Part shown: piece by piece, positions 36,867-55,539 of the stretch | Layout: each line of letters starts with the position of its first letter | Numbering within the stretch: the first letter of the stretch is position 1 | Assembly: GCF_008831285.2 (NCBI RefSeq) | Contig: NC_045148.1 | Coordinates: 11,576,183-11,640,182 of the forward strand | DNA length: 64,000 nt | Source: Nymphaea colorata | Taxonomy: Eukaryota; Streptophyta; Magnoliopsida; Nymphaeales; Nymphaeaceae | Direction: 5' to 3' | Position numbers and translations under genes: made by a program | Notes under the pieces: generated by a model | What the model was told of the DNA's origin: nothing | Databases searched by the model: none | What the model saw: only the letters and a program-made list of their open reading frames with translations

Positions 36867-38909
36867 GTACTTGTGATGACTTTGTCTTCAAACTACTACT
36901 GCCATTTCCTCCCCCATGCGCCTGAAATATCTTGTTGTAATTTGAAATGCTTCCTATGCGGAAGAGAATTTGTAACTGAATGGAGCTTATCATCTTCCTT
37001 TCAGAACAAAAAAGAAAGGGAAAAAGATAGCCACAAATATTACGATATCAAATAAATTTGGAACCATGTATTTTGTTTCTTAGTTGAAACCTTGTATTAG
37101 TTATTAGATGCAAATTTAAATCTTAACATAGATGATCATGAGTTTGGTTCAGTATATATTGAGGGTTCAAATAAAATCAGAATCAGGGGTCTGAGTGGAA
37201 CCTGGCATATATTGATTACATGTGAAAATCAAATCTAATTAAATGTAGGTTGTCCGGCGTTAGGATTAGAAATTAGAATATTTCATATTTGGGATCTAGC
37301 CCTAGATATTCTGTAAAAGGCATTTAAGGATGTAGTTTTAATACCATGTCTGTCCAATTAAGAAAATGTCCGGTGAAAGTTAATTATTGGGAATGATAAG
37401 GGGGAAGGATGAGATAGAAAAACTAGAGTTGTCTGTGATGGCACTTGACTTCCCATAAGTTCTGAGATGCCTTCTTCCGTTCTGCTGCTTGGTCTGGCAA
37501 CTTCAAGCTGGCCGTCCTACCAATGGATGACTCGAACCTTCAAGCCAGTAATCTGTACAAATTGAAAGGTGAATTAGTCACAAACTTGTAGCTTTTCATT
37601 TCGTGCATAAATGTGATCGCATTCGAGGGGAGGGAGCAGATGCGTTGGAGACATGTCATGTAGAAATAAAGAAGAAAACTGGGCATGTGCAGAAATCAGG
37701 TAGGGGCATACTTGGAACCTGCTTAGAAATAAATAAGGGGCATCCTTGGAATGACCATGTTCCATGTGGGCATGTATGGAATATTCCCATCTTATTTGCT
37801 GGCATCAGCATCCACAGATTCACTTCCTTGGGCCGCATAGGCAAAACGTCTTTTTCAAATGACCGCCACAAAATGCACCCAGAACCTGTCCTTATCTAGA
37901 CTCGAGTTGGCCGGTTCTGCATGGGCAAAACTTGTGTTCAATGCAATACATAACAGGTAATAACTAATGTCCCCATGTACATTAATTAAAGATGAATTCC
38001 GCATCAGGATGAAGTACATGCTAGCATAAAAGAAGGTGCAGGTTGTATCTGGATCCAGATTATAAACATCCATTTGACTATTCTGTCCTTCATTACCCAG
38101 TATAAATTAACGCGAGGGAAACTGCCCTGATCCTTCATTTAATTAGTCACAAACTGTAAAATCATTAGATTAGTTTTTTAAATGTTGTTCTTGATGACGG
38201 TGAACATAAGGACCAAGAGTTGAATTAATTAGACGAGTTCACTTTAAATGAGTTAACGCCTAAACCAGCTAAACGAATTAAATGGGATTAACCGAATTAA
38301 CATTAAACAAGTTAACGCCTAATCAAATTAAATGGGTTAAATGAGTGGGATGTAGCCAAATCAAGCTCGAGCTTGCTATAAGAAGCTAAGCTCGACTGGA
38401 GTCCGGCTCGTATGCAGCCCAAAGGGGCTTAATTATATTTGTAAAGTTATTCCATTGAATTATTACATCAAGCAAAATATATAAAAACCATTGTAGAATT
38501 TGCATTTGTTGTGAAAAAGTATTTGCATTTTGATTGCCCCTGACATGATTGATTATATGAAGCGAGAGAGGCATGGGAGGCCTTTGACAGAGAACACCCC
38601 AATTGGAAGATTGACGGAGAGACCGAAACATTCCCACGTGTCAACAGGTGAACAAAGTAAAGCTCGTTCATGGCTAGACCAAAGCCAGCGACGCTTCATA
38701 TGATCATCATAAATGAGAAAACGATCAAACGAAAAAAGAAAAGGAATCAACACATAAACACCAATGAGCACGGCATCCTGAAACCAGAATACCGCTGTTC
38801 TCAAGTCCACATTCCAAAATCTACACAAACAGACAACAACCAGACATATCGTTGATAGACAACTGGATAGAGAGACGCAATTTAAGTATGACACACTGAG
38901 AGGCTGGGC
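36867..38909. other. Intergenic; no gene recognised
   Basis: Searched by eye for further VPS13 exons without success. A GGGGCAT-(A/C)-TTGGAA-type phrase recurs at 37706-37760. At 38235-38350 the phrase GTTAACGCCTAA with AATTAAATGGG occurs twice. The right end holds the tubulin 3' UTR. Confidence 0.45.
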
Positions 38910-43623
<4,714 letters not shown>

Positions 43624-43629
43624 TTATGG

Positions 43630-43639
43630 CTATTTATAG
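43630..43639 (-). promoter_or_regulatory. TATA box of the beta-tubulin gene
   Basis: CTATAAATAG on the minus strand, 145 bp before the start codon. This predicts transcription start near 43605-43600 and a leader of about 115-120 nt. The position and perfect plant TATA consensus support it. Confidence 0.75.
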
Positions 43640-46600
43640 GGAGCGGGAAACCGGAAACTGGAGTGGTCTTGGGAGGCGCATGATCTGGCGGGGTCTTTTT
43701 GGTTTTCTCGAGGGTAAAATTTTCCGGAGGAGAGAACAAACAGAACGGACGGCCCGGGTGGTTGATTTTCAAAACCACGCAAGCTGACGGACACAATGGA
43801 TCCGATCCAAAACTTAGCTTTTTGTTCAAAGTTGTGAATGGTGATGCGCGCCCTCTCTCTTCTCTACCCATGTCAGCCTGTTGGATTATCCAGGCTTTCT
43901 GCTATGGAACTGATGTGAATGCAGGAGCAATGCTTTTGGTAAAGTCTATGATTCAGATCCACACCTAAAATCTTTATCTTACTTATTGAGTGACAGTCGG
44001 GTTACTACCCAAATCTGGAGGGAGTTCATGTACAAAATAGGATCTAACTAATTGACAGTATCTAAGCTTGAATCAAAATCTGAGACTGAACCAAATTTAC
44101 GTCCAATTGCATGTGTAAGTTTATGAGTTCTGTTCGGTTTTAGGAAAATTTCAAAAGCATCTAGGGGCCATTTTCAATAGGAATTGCCGAGAGATAGGCT
44201 TTTCTGACCTTTATTGTTAACTATGTACAAGAGACAAAAAAAAAAAAAAAAAAAGGATGCAAAGCATCAACCAAAGCCAAAACTCTAGATTGCTATAATC
44301 CAACCACCACCCCTGGCGAGGAGAGGACTCTAATGGAAACAACTCTAAAAACCACTGCATACCAATGTCATTTCTTCTGTCTAACTTGTTCTCTCTACCT
44401 AGGATAAAACCCGCATTCAAAGATGGCGATTCCTTACTCAACCTAAGATTGTCTTTGATATTCCTTTTCTATTTCATGCCAACCCTCTGGAATCTTCCTG
44501 TTCCCCTGCACTATGTCCTGTAAATGTCTTGTCCAACCCATGTTGTTTGTTATGGTTTTCTTAGTTTCACTATAATTCTCAATTCTCTTTTGCCAACTAA
44601 TCAATAGAGCCATTTAACTGCATGTCCTCCATCAATACTTGATGCTTATGGTCGTTCCAGTTATTCCTTTTCAAAGATGGTACCATGCCACCAAAGCTTT
44701 CATACCCGAATATGTAATAGGCCAGGTTCCTTTTCAACTCTTCCAGCCTTTGTATTGAACAACTAAGTAGTGTTAGTACAAATCAAAATCAACTCTTTTT
44801 TTTTTTTTCTCTCCAATTTCATATTTCTAAAGTATCTACACGTGTACCAGCCCCAATTTTTTAGGCAGGTTTTTTAATTAAAAAATCAATTTAGAATTAA
44901 AAGCATAGTGCATACCAATAGCTATTCAAACCATCAACTTTTCAAAACTATCAGACATTGTCACCAACTAACTTTAAGCTATCAACACTTTAAATAATTC
45001 ATTCGAAGACAATGTTTCAGAAAGGCGTACAATACAAAGGTTGTAACCTTCCAAAATCCTTAAATTTACAAAATCTAATTCATGAGATGGATCGATTGGA
45101 TATCATCAAATCGTCACGACAACACAACAACCTTGTTACCATCTCTGCTATTCACGATCACCTAGAAAGGAAAAATGGGGTGAGAACTTGGGAAAGTTCT
45201 CAATACGGTGTCTACCCTTGGTTTATTAGCTTATAATGATCAAATTGAAAATCAAACTTACTATTCCACTAACAAAGTTAGAACTGTCAATGTGTGATAT
45301 CAATATCGACTAAGAACATACTCTAAAGCATTTGATTATCACAAGAAATTCATGAATTCATGCCAATATAAATAATAAGGAACAATCATCAATAACTCTT
45401 TCTTATATACGTAGATGTATGCAATTATTATTATTTGTTGACATGCTTGCAAACATAATCGAGTTTCTCTTGTCAATTCACAAGGACCGTAAGCAAGTAG
45501 TGTCTTATCTGACATGGTATTTTCACATAACATTTTACATAATGGCCAAAAAAATAACCAACAAGAACCACACGGTATATAACTCACACATGCTAGTACT
45601 AGACTTACAGATCAAAACCACGATCTTCCTCCATTGGATCGATCTTCCAAAAAAATAAGTTTGAGGGTTGTTTCCCAATCTTGTGGTGGTGAATGGGTCA
45701 CCCCATAAACCAAAATGCAGGCAAACTCAGCTGTAGAACGACAAAAACAACATGGATGGCATAACACCCGCTCGCCCAACCCCACCTAGCTGAAAGGGCA
45801 AACCCCTACTCCTCAAGTCACAGAGATCATGCCACTAAGCTTCGTGAGCAGTTCGAACCACACAAGATCCAGCCAAATTATCCATTATCCATTAGTTATT
45901 ATAAACATTTATGATTTAGTCCGGATACTTAAGCATGCTTTCAATGCATATACATTAGCTCATATAGTTCATTCATTTTATGTGCTCAACATAAAAGTAA
46001 CATAGCTAAACTAAAGTAAATGGCACATTACAAAGTTTCTAGCCATCAGACTCATTACTCTCAACCACATTGTCACAAATGGAAGCATCCATGATTAATA
46101 CATAAGTCTGGACCTTCAATATGGTTTTAAGCACAACCATACCTTTACAAATATATGTACATACATGTATATATGTTCCTCCAAATTAAGCCAGACGTTG
46201 ATCTAAATATATTTAAAGCAACCAATGTGCATAAATGCTTTTAGAAAGTGCAATTCAAATGCAGTAAGGATAACGATCATGTGAAAATATATACCTCAAA
46301 ACAGTCCAGATCTAGATACAAATCCAATGAGATTATGAAATGTATAAAACCCATAGCCATTTGTAGTGATTTACTTCAAGCATGATTTATGTTGTGTAAA
46401 TTATCTTTTATCTCAAATTCTGATCTCACATTCTGACCTCATAGCGTATAAAATGGAAAAATAGGTCTAAAGGCACAAGAACCAAATTGGATTTCGGTCA
46501 AGGTTTACCTCAGATTTGGTTGAATAAGGAACAGATTTGGGTTAAAAATCTTTCTTTTGCAAATTACTGAAAATTAAGGAGATACTCAAAAACCAATTCT

Positions 46601-47110
46601 TCAAATGAAGCTTAATTAGCCTTAATTTACATAGAACCAATCTTGGTCCAAATCCATTTTAGTGGTCTAATGTATATTTTCAGAATAATTGGATTTATAC
46701 CAAAATTCAAATCTATTTAGAAGAAACAAAACATGCATTTTAATGAGAAAACCTGATCCAAATCTGTTTTAGAGCAACTAAAATATCAAATTTCCAATAA
46801 ATTAAGTCTATCATCAAAGCCATTAGAAAACTAAATACACACTTTTAAAGTAATTGAACCCATCTCTGGAACAACTAAAATATACATGTTTTCTAGGATA
46901 CGATGGATCTTAATCCAAATCATTTTTTATAACTAAAACATATTATTCAAATGAGTCAAACCCGAATCTAGATTTACTCACAAGTTATGTTTTCTAAGCA
47001 ATTTGGATTCATATCCAAACTCATTTTCGCTACTACTCTTTTAAAGCAAGTTAAATCCAAAACAACCATTCTAAAAGTAGGTTTGTTCACAAACCCATGT
47101 ATATTTTCGG
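43640..47110. other. No gene recognised
   Basis: Upstream of tubulin, then AT-rich unique-looking sequence with poly-A runs (44236-44254) and poly-T (44792-44805). The passage 45660-45850 (C-rich, many ACC/CCC words) looks like LTR-type noncoding sequence, but I found no partner copy. Confidence 0.35.
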
Positions 47111-47116
47111 TAACCA

Positions 47117-47136
47117 CAACACACACACACGCATAT

Positions 47137-47206
<70 letters not shown>
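47117..47206. repeat. (AC)n(TA)n(TG)n palindromic microsatellite
   Basis: AC repeats, then about 13 TA, then about 17 TG repeats. AC on one side and TG on the other make the whole block self-complementary. Confidence 0.95.
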
Positions 47207-47207
<1 letters not shown>

Positions 47208-49880
47208 TATTTGCATCTTCCCCGGTTGGTGATCGGGTGCATGGTCGAAGGAAAACCATGCACCAAGCAGCAAAATTTGGGTTATGTTTTTATGAGAAAG
47301 GGACCCACCCATCGATACGATAAACGACCGTTCATGCCACCTTTAACAGGGGTAATCGATCCAAGGTCTAGCTTTTCTCAAGCTTTGATAAGTTATTTTT
47401 TCTATGTGCATTTGCAGGGAGTGGATTTTGGATTTTGGTGTTCATTTTGAACAAGATTGAGAATATTTCAGAATTTTGGAAATTAAGGGATTGGAAATTT
47501 GTATGGATCTTTGGATTTATCCTTGATTATAGTAATTGATCTTTGATTCGGTTCAAAAATTGGAGTTTGAGAAATTGAGAACATTGATATAAAAAAATTG
47601 AATTTTGAATGGGATTAGGATTTGAAATTGAGTAGGATTGAAATTGAAATTTCTTTTTTGATATAATCTGAGATTGAAATTGGATTTTTGAAATAGGATC
47701 TTTGAAAATGAATGGAGCATTGAAGTAGGATTTTGAAATTGAGTTCTTGAATTGATTATTGAAAATTGGAGATTTGGGCTAGATCTTATAAATTCTTAGA
47801 ATTGGAACTTATTTTTTTTAACAGATTTTGGTTTTATGAAATTGGTTTTGGATCTTAGAGATTGGAAATTTCTAAGTTTGGGAATGGCTGGAAATCGACC
47901 AATATTTTGATATTTTGAACTTGATTTTTGGGAAAACTTGATCTCACTTGATTGGCAAGTTTGGAAATTGGAATCTAGGATTGTCTTGTTTTGGGCAACT
48001 TGAATTGGAATTTTGATCATGAAATTTGCTAGATTCAGGTTTGGAAATTGATTTGGTTTTGGAGAAAAAAATTGATTTTGAAAATATAGGTTTTTGCAAT
48101 CATTTTTGAAATTTTGTGTTTTTGTGACAAAAGGAAATGAGTGCTCAAGTTTTTTGTCGCAATATAACTTGATTACGGTAACGACTCTAACTTGACTCAC
48201 TTAGATTTTGCAAAAGTGATTGGTTGCATTGGTGAAGTGAGTGTGTATGCATACATGAGATAAACTATATGCTGATTCATGCTTCACTTGATTTCTTGCC
48301 ATACATAATTTAATTTGGATCTCATGTTGGTCTACCTTGGGAGTGAAAATCTAGAACATTTTCCAAGCTTATTCTTAATATCAGGAAAACGTTTTGGAGG
48401 TAATGTCCATGGTCTTGATTTTGGAAAATTTGATTTCAAAATTGGGTTCTAAAATGAATTAGATAAAGACAAGCTTCAACGATCCTAACTTTTTGTTTGA
48501 GAATTTTGGAGATTTTGAGAAAAATCTTCTCTTTGGGTAATGGAAATTTGTGTATTTGTATAGATTAGAGCATTACTTTTAGTATAGAAGTGAGATTTGG
48601 TTTAGATAGATTTCAACTTGTTTTTGGCATAGGATATTGGTAAAGTAGGTTTCTTAGATCAAGAACCTAATGAAAAATTCTTCGTATTGAGTCTAGAGAA
48701 ATTTAGGTTGGCATTTTGTAAGATTAATTTTGAGTTCAAAATGGCTTGCTTAAGGACATAGCTAGTAGATTGTTTTGATTTTGAAAATGATTCGCTATTT
48801 GAAAATGCATTTTCCAAATATGCTTGGTAGGAATATGGTTCCACTAACAATTTTGGATTTGACCAAAATGTTTGTTTTGGATCAGGAGATTTTTTTAAAA
48901 CCCAACTAGAATGAACTTGTTAATAGTTTATTTTCAAAATCATTGATATTCCTAAAAATTTCAGAAATGAGATAAGTTCGAAATGAGTCCATTTTATTTG
49001 ATTTATTTCATTTAAGGTGGATATTCATGGACTGAGTAGATTCAATCCTTGATGGAATCTTTTGTGAGATCCAATCCATCATATATTCAAGAAAACATCC
49101 ATGCTTCATTTTTTTCTTTCTCTTTGCATTTATTCATTCAAATACATAGATTAAGGGATGACATTATGTCCAAACCTAATGTCCAAACCATGGTAGTATT
49201 TCTCCAATATTACACGAATGAGATGTTTTTAAATCAGATTTTGAAAACATCATTTTTCAATTTTTGAGAATTTGGCTCAAATAGGTTTGAACGGTTATGG
49301 GAACACATGCACATATGCGTTAACATGTATATTGTCTTCGTATTGACCCAACTGGACATCATTCCCAACTTCTAAAAATAAAAGAAATCCCAAAACAAAC
49401 CCACGATTAGTTTGCCGTCTCTATTCATCATTCACATGAAAAGACATGCATAAAATGTCTATCATTTTTCACATAAACATGTCACAAATTATGGAGATTA
49501 GGATGATCAAAACCATGCATGAGGGTTGCTGTTTTGGAATAGCAAAAGATATGTGTCATTCTTGAGTTAAATGGCTTGGAGAAGACTTCAAACCATAAGA
49601 CTGGTTAGGATCTTCACCATAGTGACAAATCACCAACATTTGTAGGCTCAAAATGTAACATTTTTGTGGTGCAGGTTGGGCTGGATTGGGTCCAGACCCG
49701 GACCGGAGCTCTACATGTGCAGAGGAGCCTGATGCCGGCTCTCTCCCCCTTCATTTGCTTGCTGGTTTGCATCTCTTGCTGGTTCGCACGACACAGAGGA
49801 ACAGGAGGCAGAAGGAGTGGTAGCGGCGATTGAGGTGAATAGTGGCGGCAGAGATTGAGGAACGGGCAGAGGTGAAGGGT
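47207..49880. other. Degenerate TTGGAAATTGGATTT-rich sequence, no gene
   Basis: 47440-48120 is rich in loosely repeated GGAAATTGG, TTTTGGATTTTGG and GAAATTGAAATT words, recalling the patch within the Tat/Ogre LTRs. The rest has no recognised content. Confidence 0.45.
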
Positions 49881-49894
49881 GAAAGCGCTGCAGT

Positions 49895-50340
49895 AAACCC
49901 TCACATTCTCTCTGTCCCTTCTATTTTTTTCTTCTTTCTCACCCTCTACAGCCATCTTTTTCTCCCTATCTATTCTCTGTCCTGAGCTCTCTCTGTCTGT
50001 CTCTCCCGCTGCCCATGCTCTCTCTGCTCGAGCTCTCTCCCCATCTTTTCTGTCTCCTCCTCCCTCTCCCTACTTTCTATTTGTTCTCCCCTCTGACCCG
50101 AGTCTTCTCTCTCTCTCTCTCCCGCACTGTCTCTCTCCTGCAAGCTCTCATGCCTTCTCTATCTGCACACTCTCCCTCTCTGCACACTCTCTCTCGCTCG
50201 CACCTGCCCTTTCTCCCTTGCCCGAACCAGTTGTTTCCTTCTCTTTTCGTTGCCCATTGTCATCTCCTCCTTTTTGTGTGTTGTCTCTCTCTCACTCACA
50301 TCTCTCGTGCTCTCTCTCTCATCTTTAGCCTCCACCAACT
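49895..50340. repeat. Pyrimidine-rich tract
   Basis: About 440 bp dominated by CTCTCT, CTCCCT and TTCTCC on the plus strand, without fixed period. An open frame across it (50015-50359) is composition-driven. Confidence 0.8.
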
Positions 50341-52747
50341 GACCATCATTCTCAACTGAACCTCCTTTTACTTTGTTGAATGCCCCTTCTAACTATTGGC
50401 CCCTCTCTTAAACTTTCTTTCGCTTGTTCTCACCCTTTTGTGACTATTGAATTGGGATTGCAACTTGGGGATGCATCCTTCTCCTCATACCAGTGAATTG
50501 AAGGTGTTGGCGGAGACAACATTGTATGATTTTAGCTGCTTGGAGATCAATTGAGCATTGAAGGTGGCTGTCGGGAAACATTGCAGCAGCTAGAACTCTA
50601 AGAGTGGGGTGAGTGAGGCCTAATTGAGCCTAAATTGTCTAATATTTTCTGTTAGGGATACATAATTATTAATTGAACATGCTGGACTTAAGATTTGGTG
50701 ATTTAGAATGCATATTAACGACTTTGCTATCTTAGAGAAGGTGTCGGACTATTTTAGAGGGATGAGGATCCACTTGTATAACTATCTTTGTAGCATGATA
50801 AGTTGATTTTTGAAGCAGTTAGGAAGCATGATAGAGATTTTGAAGTTATGGAGAAGGTGTAGGACCATTGTTGCGAACACATGGCGCATGCTATTGTTGA
50901 TGTGCATATTGCATTATTGGTTGGGAAAGAGTATGTAAGTTGAGAAGCATAATTACTATGAAGACGCCTCAACTAAGAAAGCAAGTGAGAAATGTATTAG
51001 TGATTGGTTCAATCGAAAGCTCAGAGCTTAAGTCGTTTGGTCACAACTTCAAAGAGTTGGGAAAAGACCCATTAGAGGGATTTGCGGACCGATACTACCC
51101 GTCGACACCCTTTTGAGGCGATGACCTACACCTCAATGATTTTATTTCATACTCATATAGATTGTAAAGCGAACCGAGTAGAAATATTACTGCTTGACTT
51201 TGTTTGCAGGTACACCGGACATGTCGAGTAGACCTTAAGCAATAAGATTTGAAGCTTAAGACATTTTGGGTGTTTTGGCGACTTGCGACAAGTATCTTGA
51301 CATTCCAGGCAAATCTCTGCCTGGGGCCAACTTTTGAATGTGTGCTTTTTAAGATCGTTGGATCCTATGATTGCGTTGTGATTGAATGAATGTATGCATG
51401 TGATTGAATGATGATGTGATTGGTTTTGTTTTTAAATTACTACGCAATTACATGTGCATGCTAGCAATGATAACTGCTTAGGACAGATGAGGTGGGGTAT
51501 CGAGTCGACTATGGAGTCGACCCCGATTGTGCATTAGAAAACATCCTAGAATGATAATTGTATAGGACAGCTACGAGCCACGGTTAAGTTTTGAAACATG
51601 TGATTGATGTGAATGTTGTAATATGTTTCATATGCATTGCCATGTGCATAAAGCAAATGAATGCATTTTAAGGGTAGTTGTACCAATAAATTATGACAGC
51701 TAGCTAAGAATATTGACTATATGTGTAGCCATTGTGTGGAGGCATTTGAAAGTATGGGTGCACTCATGAATTGAACCAACCTCATGAGCTAGTCGGTCAT
51801 TTTGTGAATGTGTTTTCATAATGGTAAGTAAGAAAGAATAATAAATGTGAGGCCAGTAGGTTGTGGCAATGTGTTTGGGAGATGTCCCGCCTTCGCCACT
51901 GGTCTCGTGTGCTCGGAGCACAGGCGATGCGAGGCCCCAGGATATCGTTGTGTGATGTGCTTGGAGCATTGGGCTCCCACATTTCCAATCTGGGTGTCCT
52001 AGGGATGGCTGAGCAACTCTCCTTCGAATTCACATATCTATGGATGAGTGTTCTACCTCTACAGCATGAACGAATCTGTATCGTTTCAGGCTACCACGGG
52101 GATTGTCTCCCAATTGTAGGTCACCCGTGGTGTGCACGTGCATGTGTTTGCACCCACAGCAACTGTCAATTCACTAAAGCTAAATGCAAATCAAAATAAT
52201 GTGAATGAAGTGTATGTGAATGAAGTGAAAATGCATGAAGTAAATATGATCATTAAATGTGTTAAGTGTGGCCATTAAGTGACATTTACATGTTGTGGCA
52301 TGTGTGAGGGGCTTTCATGACAAGTCCTATCATGACATGATAGTGATTTACTTTTGTAATTGTTATAACCCAGATTTGAGCTCTTACCTTAAAAGATTAG
52401 GGATTTATCGGGTTTGTTGTCATACTCCGAAGGCTAAGCCTTCTATTCTTTACTTTTTTAGGTTTTGGCAGTCCCGGGTAGTGCTGGCACATCATGTTTA
52501 AGTCTCTTTGACGCCTTGTTTTTGTTATGTATCAATGTTATGGTTTTGGGCCATTTTTGTCATATGTGTTATTGAAAAATGTGAAGTAATTTTGTATGAA
52601 CGAAATTTATTATATAATGGAAAGTTTGCCCCATTGTCTTTGACTTGCATAACTCCTTTCCTTTTGATTTGTTGTGTCGTCGCACCTCAACATTTTATGT
52701 TTTAACAAAAAAAAATTATTTGAGGGTCAAAGTGTTGGGGTGTGATA
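50341..52747 (+). other. LTR-like noncoding sequence, unassigned
   Basis: No protein signal. The style (hairpin-like C/G patches near 51880-52150, then T-rich sequence ending GTGTTGGGGTGTGATA at about 52732-52747) is like the 3' part of a Ty3/gypsy LTR. There is no second copy in the window, so this is a guess from appearance. Confidence 0.3.
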
Positions 52748-54436
52748 GAAAATCAAGTTGCTGGTTGAAAAAAAATGGAACTCACTGATTTGGGTGTTAG
52801 GACATTAAAAACCAAGGGCATTAAAACCCTAGTTTCTAACATGGTAGGAGGAGACGTAGGCCATCACCAAGGCTTCTGCAAAGCAGGCCATGGTGGATCG
52901 TTCTGCCTCTGCCAGCAGCCAGCCACTCTATGGCTGCTAAATGAGGTCAGATCCTCTTTTTTTTTTTTGAGAAAAATTATGCTTGCATGTCAATATAACT
53001 AATTTTCATGCAAGTTGGAAAGGTTAGCGACCTGATTTGTTGAAAATCTTGAGGCGAAGTTGATCTTGTATTGATGTCTAAAACAGGGCAGAATAAGGTG
53101 CCGAGTTGGGCTGAATGTTGTGGCTGGAATCAACTCAAACAAAGGACAGTTGATGAGCTGAATAGTCTGCCTTGGAGTCCGATTTGAGGAAGCTTTGAGC
53201 AAGTGGTTGGCTAGCCTGAAACACCTAGGACTTGGAGTGACTAGGTGGAGTCGCTTTGAATAGAAACACCAAGGCTGGACCCAACTGGGCTGTGATGCCT
53301 TGAATGGAGAAGTCGGCTAGAGCAGGAGGTGCCTAGATTACTTAGATTTTGAGTTGAGTTGATAACATCTACTCAAATACAGTTTGGAGGTAGATGTTGG
53401 CTGGAGTAGGAGCGAACTAAAAAAGCTTGGCAGGTGGCGCATTGCTAGAGTTCAAGTTGGCATCTAGCAAGCTTGACGTCCAAGGCTTTGATGGCTGTTG
53501 CAGCTAGGGAGCCAAGAGTCTCTTGGCTGGAGCAAGAGAGCTTGGAGATAGCTTGGGAGAAAAGAAGATAGGGACGTGAGAGTTTGTGGAGCTTGAGAGA
53601 TATGTCCAGCCTCCCCAAGGGGTTGCTAAGGGTGGTTTATATAGGCACCGAGCCATTTTAAGAGAGAATGCAAAGGGGGAGTACCGGGGGAGCTTGAGAG
53701 AGCTCTTGAGAGAGATGTCCAGCCTCCCCAAGGGGCTGCTAAGGGTGGTTTATATGGGCACCAAGTCATATTCACTTGGTGTGCTAGACAAATTTTTTTT
53801 TTTTTGTAAAGCCAAGGAATCATGAAAAAATCTCCATGATTTTGTCATGAAGAAGAAGCAAGGGCTGCATGCAAGGAGCACCTTCTTCCTTGCCAATGAG
53901 TTCTCTCACTTTGGCTTCTTTGTATATCTTGTCTAGCTTGAGAATCAAGCAAGCATGGAGGGGTTGTCCTTTCGTGTCAGCCTTAGAGATTTGGTCCTTG
54001 ACCAGTTAGTTAGGAAAAGGAAGAGGGAATACGTTTAATGGCTGGTTCTTCTTCTAATTGAACCAGAATTTTTTGGTTCCATTCTTGAACCAGCTAGAAG
54101 GGGACGTCCAAATGGGCTGTCCCATTTTTTTGAGTTTAAAAATACTTGTTCAAATTCCTTGAATTTGAACCTAGTGAGAGGGGAGAGGGGTGTAAATCTT
54201 TTTGGATTTCTCCTCCTGCATTTTTAAAATTTTTAAATGAGGACGAAGAAATATTTATTTTTCGAATGCCTCCTTGGCTTTTCACTACTTAGAAAAATCA
54301 ATTAGTTAATTTGAATTTTTTTTAATAGAATATGCTAGCTTGAGCCACCATTTATTTGATTGGTCTAGATCATGGCTGATATAGTCTTGACAACTTTGTC
54401 ATGACACGTCAAGGTTTGCTTGAATTGGGAATGTGA
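52748..54436. other. Unassigned sequence containing a duplicated promoter-like module
   Basis: No gene recognised. The repeated words CTTGGAG, GGCTGGA and AGCTTG occur across 53100-53590, followed by the duplicated TATA module listed separately. Confidence 0.35.
53592..53760 (+). repeat. Duplicated TATA-bearing module, 113-bp period
   Basis: ATGTCCAGCCTCCCCAAGGG, then GCTAAGGGTGGTTTATATAGGCACC, occurs at 53602 and again at 53715 (TTTATATGGGCACC). Each copy includes a TATATAGG/TATATGGG box at 53637-53645 and 53750-53758, as in an LTR U3 promoter. Whether it is active is unknown. Confidence 0.75.
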
Positions 54437-54606
54437 CAATGGGTCATAACAAGGAGGGACGGGTCATTTTTTAGTCAGCCATCCATCTAATTTTAATAGC
54501 TTTATGTGTTTAAAATTTTAATAGCAACATAAACCTAGAAAAAGGAGGGATGGATCATTTTCTTTTCAAACTTGGAAATCCTCCTCTCGAGATTTTTAGT
54601 CACATA
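54437..54606 (-). repeat. Direct repeat, distal copy, of the pararetrovirus-like element
   Basis: About 168 bp matching 60716-60882 in the same orientation, with scattered differences and small indels. Each copy itself contains two diverged AAGGAGGGATGGGTCATTTT units. Confidence 0.85.
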
Positions 54607-55313
54607 CTTCAGAAAATTTTGAACATTCTGGACATCTGTGTTATGGAACTTTTAGCATTAGTCTGCAAAATTTTTTGAGGCTATCCTTGCTGAGTAACTG
54701 TTTTTTATAGCTCTGGTTTTTTGTGATTCTCCTGGTTGTGCTAATGTTTCTTACGAGTTACATACTTCTTTGAGTGAACCTTCTTTCATCTTATGTGATT
54801 GTGAAAATATGATATGATAACTTTTTGACTTATAAAGCCATATATTCTTGTTGGTAAATTGCTGGAGTAATTCTTCAAATATTAGCTGAAGACTCTTAGC
54901 TCTTTTCTTCAAGAAGAAGCCCCATATTTTAGGCAAAAAGTATCTCGGCTTGTATTTGTGTGTCAGGGTTTACCATTGCTTTGGTGAGACCTATCTTTAC
55001 ACAATGTATTGGGGGTAATATTTTGTCTTGTAAGATTTCTGCTCAGGCTAAGTAGAACCTTATATACATTAACTTGGCTTTTGTAATATCTAAATATCGT
55101 TTTGCAGCTCTACATATTTCAGGAATTAATTCTAATTCTTTGCCAGTATGTGTATAATGTGTTGGTTATGAGATTTTGGCTTTTTTTTATTATTTTGGAG
55201 GATTTCAACATATGTTTGTATTTGAAGAGGGATAAATTGGACTGGTTTTATCTTATTCTGTTCTGATCTCTGGAATCTGCTATTAGATTTTGGTTTTTGA
55301 AAAATAGTGGTTT

Positions 55314-55514
55314 CTATTTTTCTTTTTCTTGGATTTGATTTTTTCCTTTTTCATCAACGTTCCCTTTTTTTTTGTTTTCTGATCTTTTTTCTGGGTTTTT
55401 CTGATCTGTCTGGTCCTTGTTTATTAGTGTTGTTAGGTCTTCTACCTGAGTTTTTAGCCTTTCTATATCTTCCTTCAGATTGAGGACTTCTATCTTCAGC
55501 ATCTGCAAAAACAA
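55314..55514 (-). pseudogene. Coiled-coil ORF after RNase H
   Basis: A 66-codon frame beginning with a heptad-like segment (VLNLKEDIERLKTQVEDLTT), followed by a Lys/Glu-rich charged tail. It lies 3' of the polymerase region, where caulimovirids may carry a further small ORF. Function unknown; it may be only part of a longer broken frame. Confidence 0.45.
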
Positions 55515-55539
55515 ATCAGTTATTACCTTCTTGTCTCTT

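Noticed and set aside
47796-48200. 134-codon minus-strand frame
   Set aside because: Composition follows the GGAAATTGG-type degenerate repeat (Asn/Gln/Phe/Lys-rich); no recognisable protein.
49040-52747. A complete LTR retrotransposon
   Set aside because: No pol remnants and no second copy of the putative LTR in the window; only LTR-like appearance.
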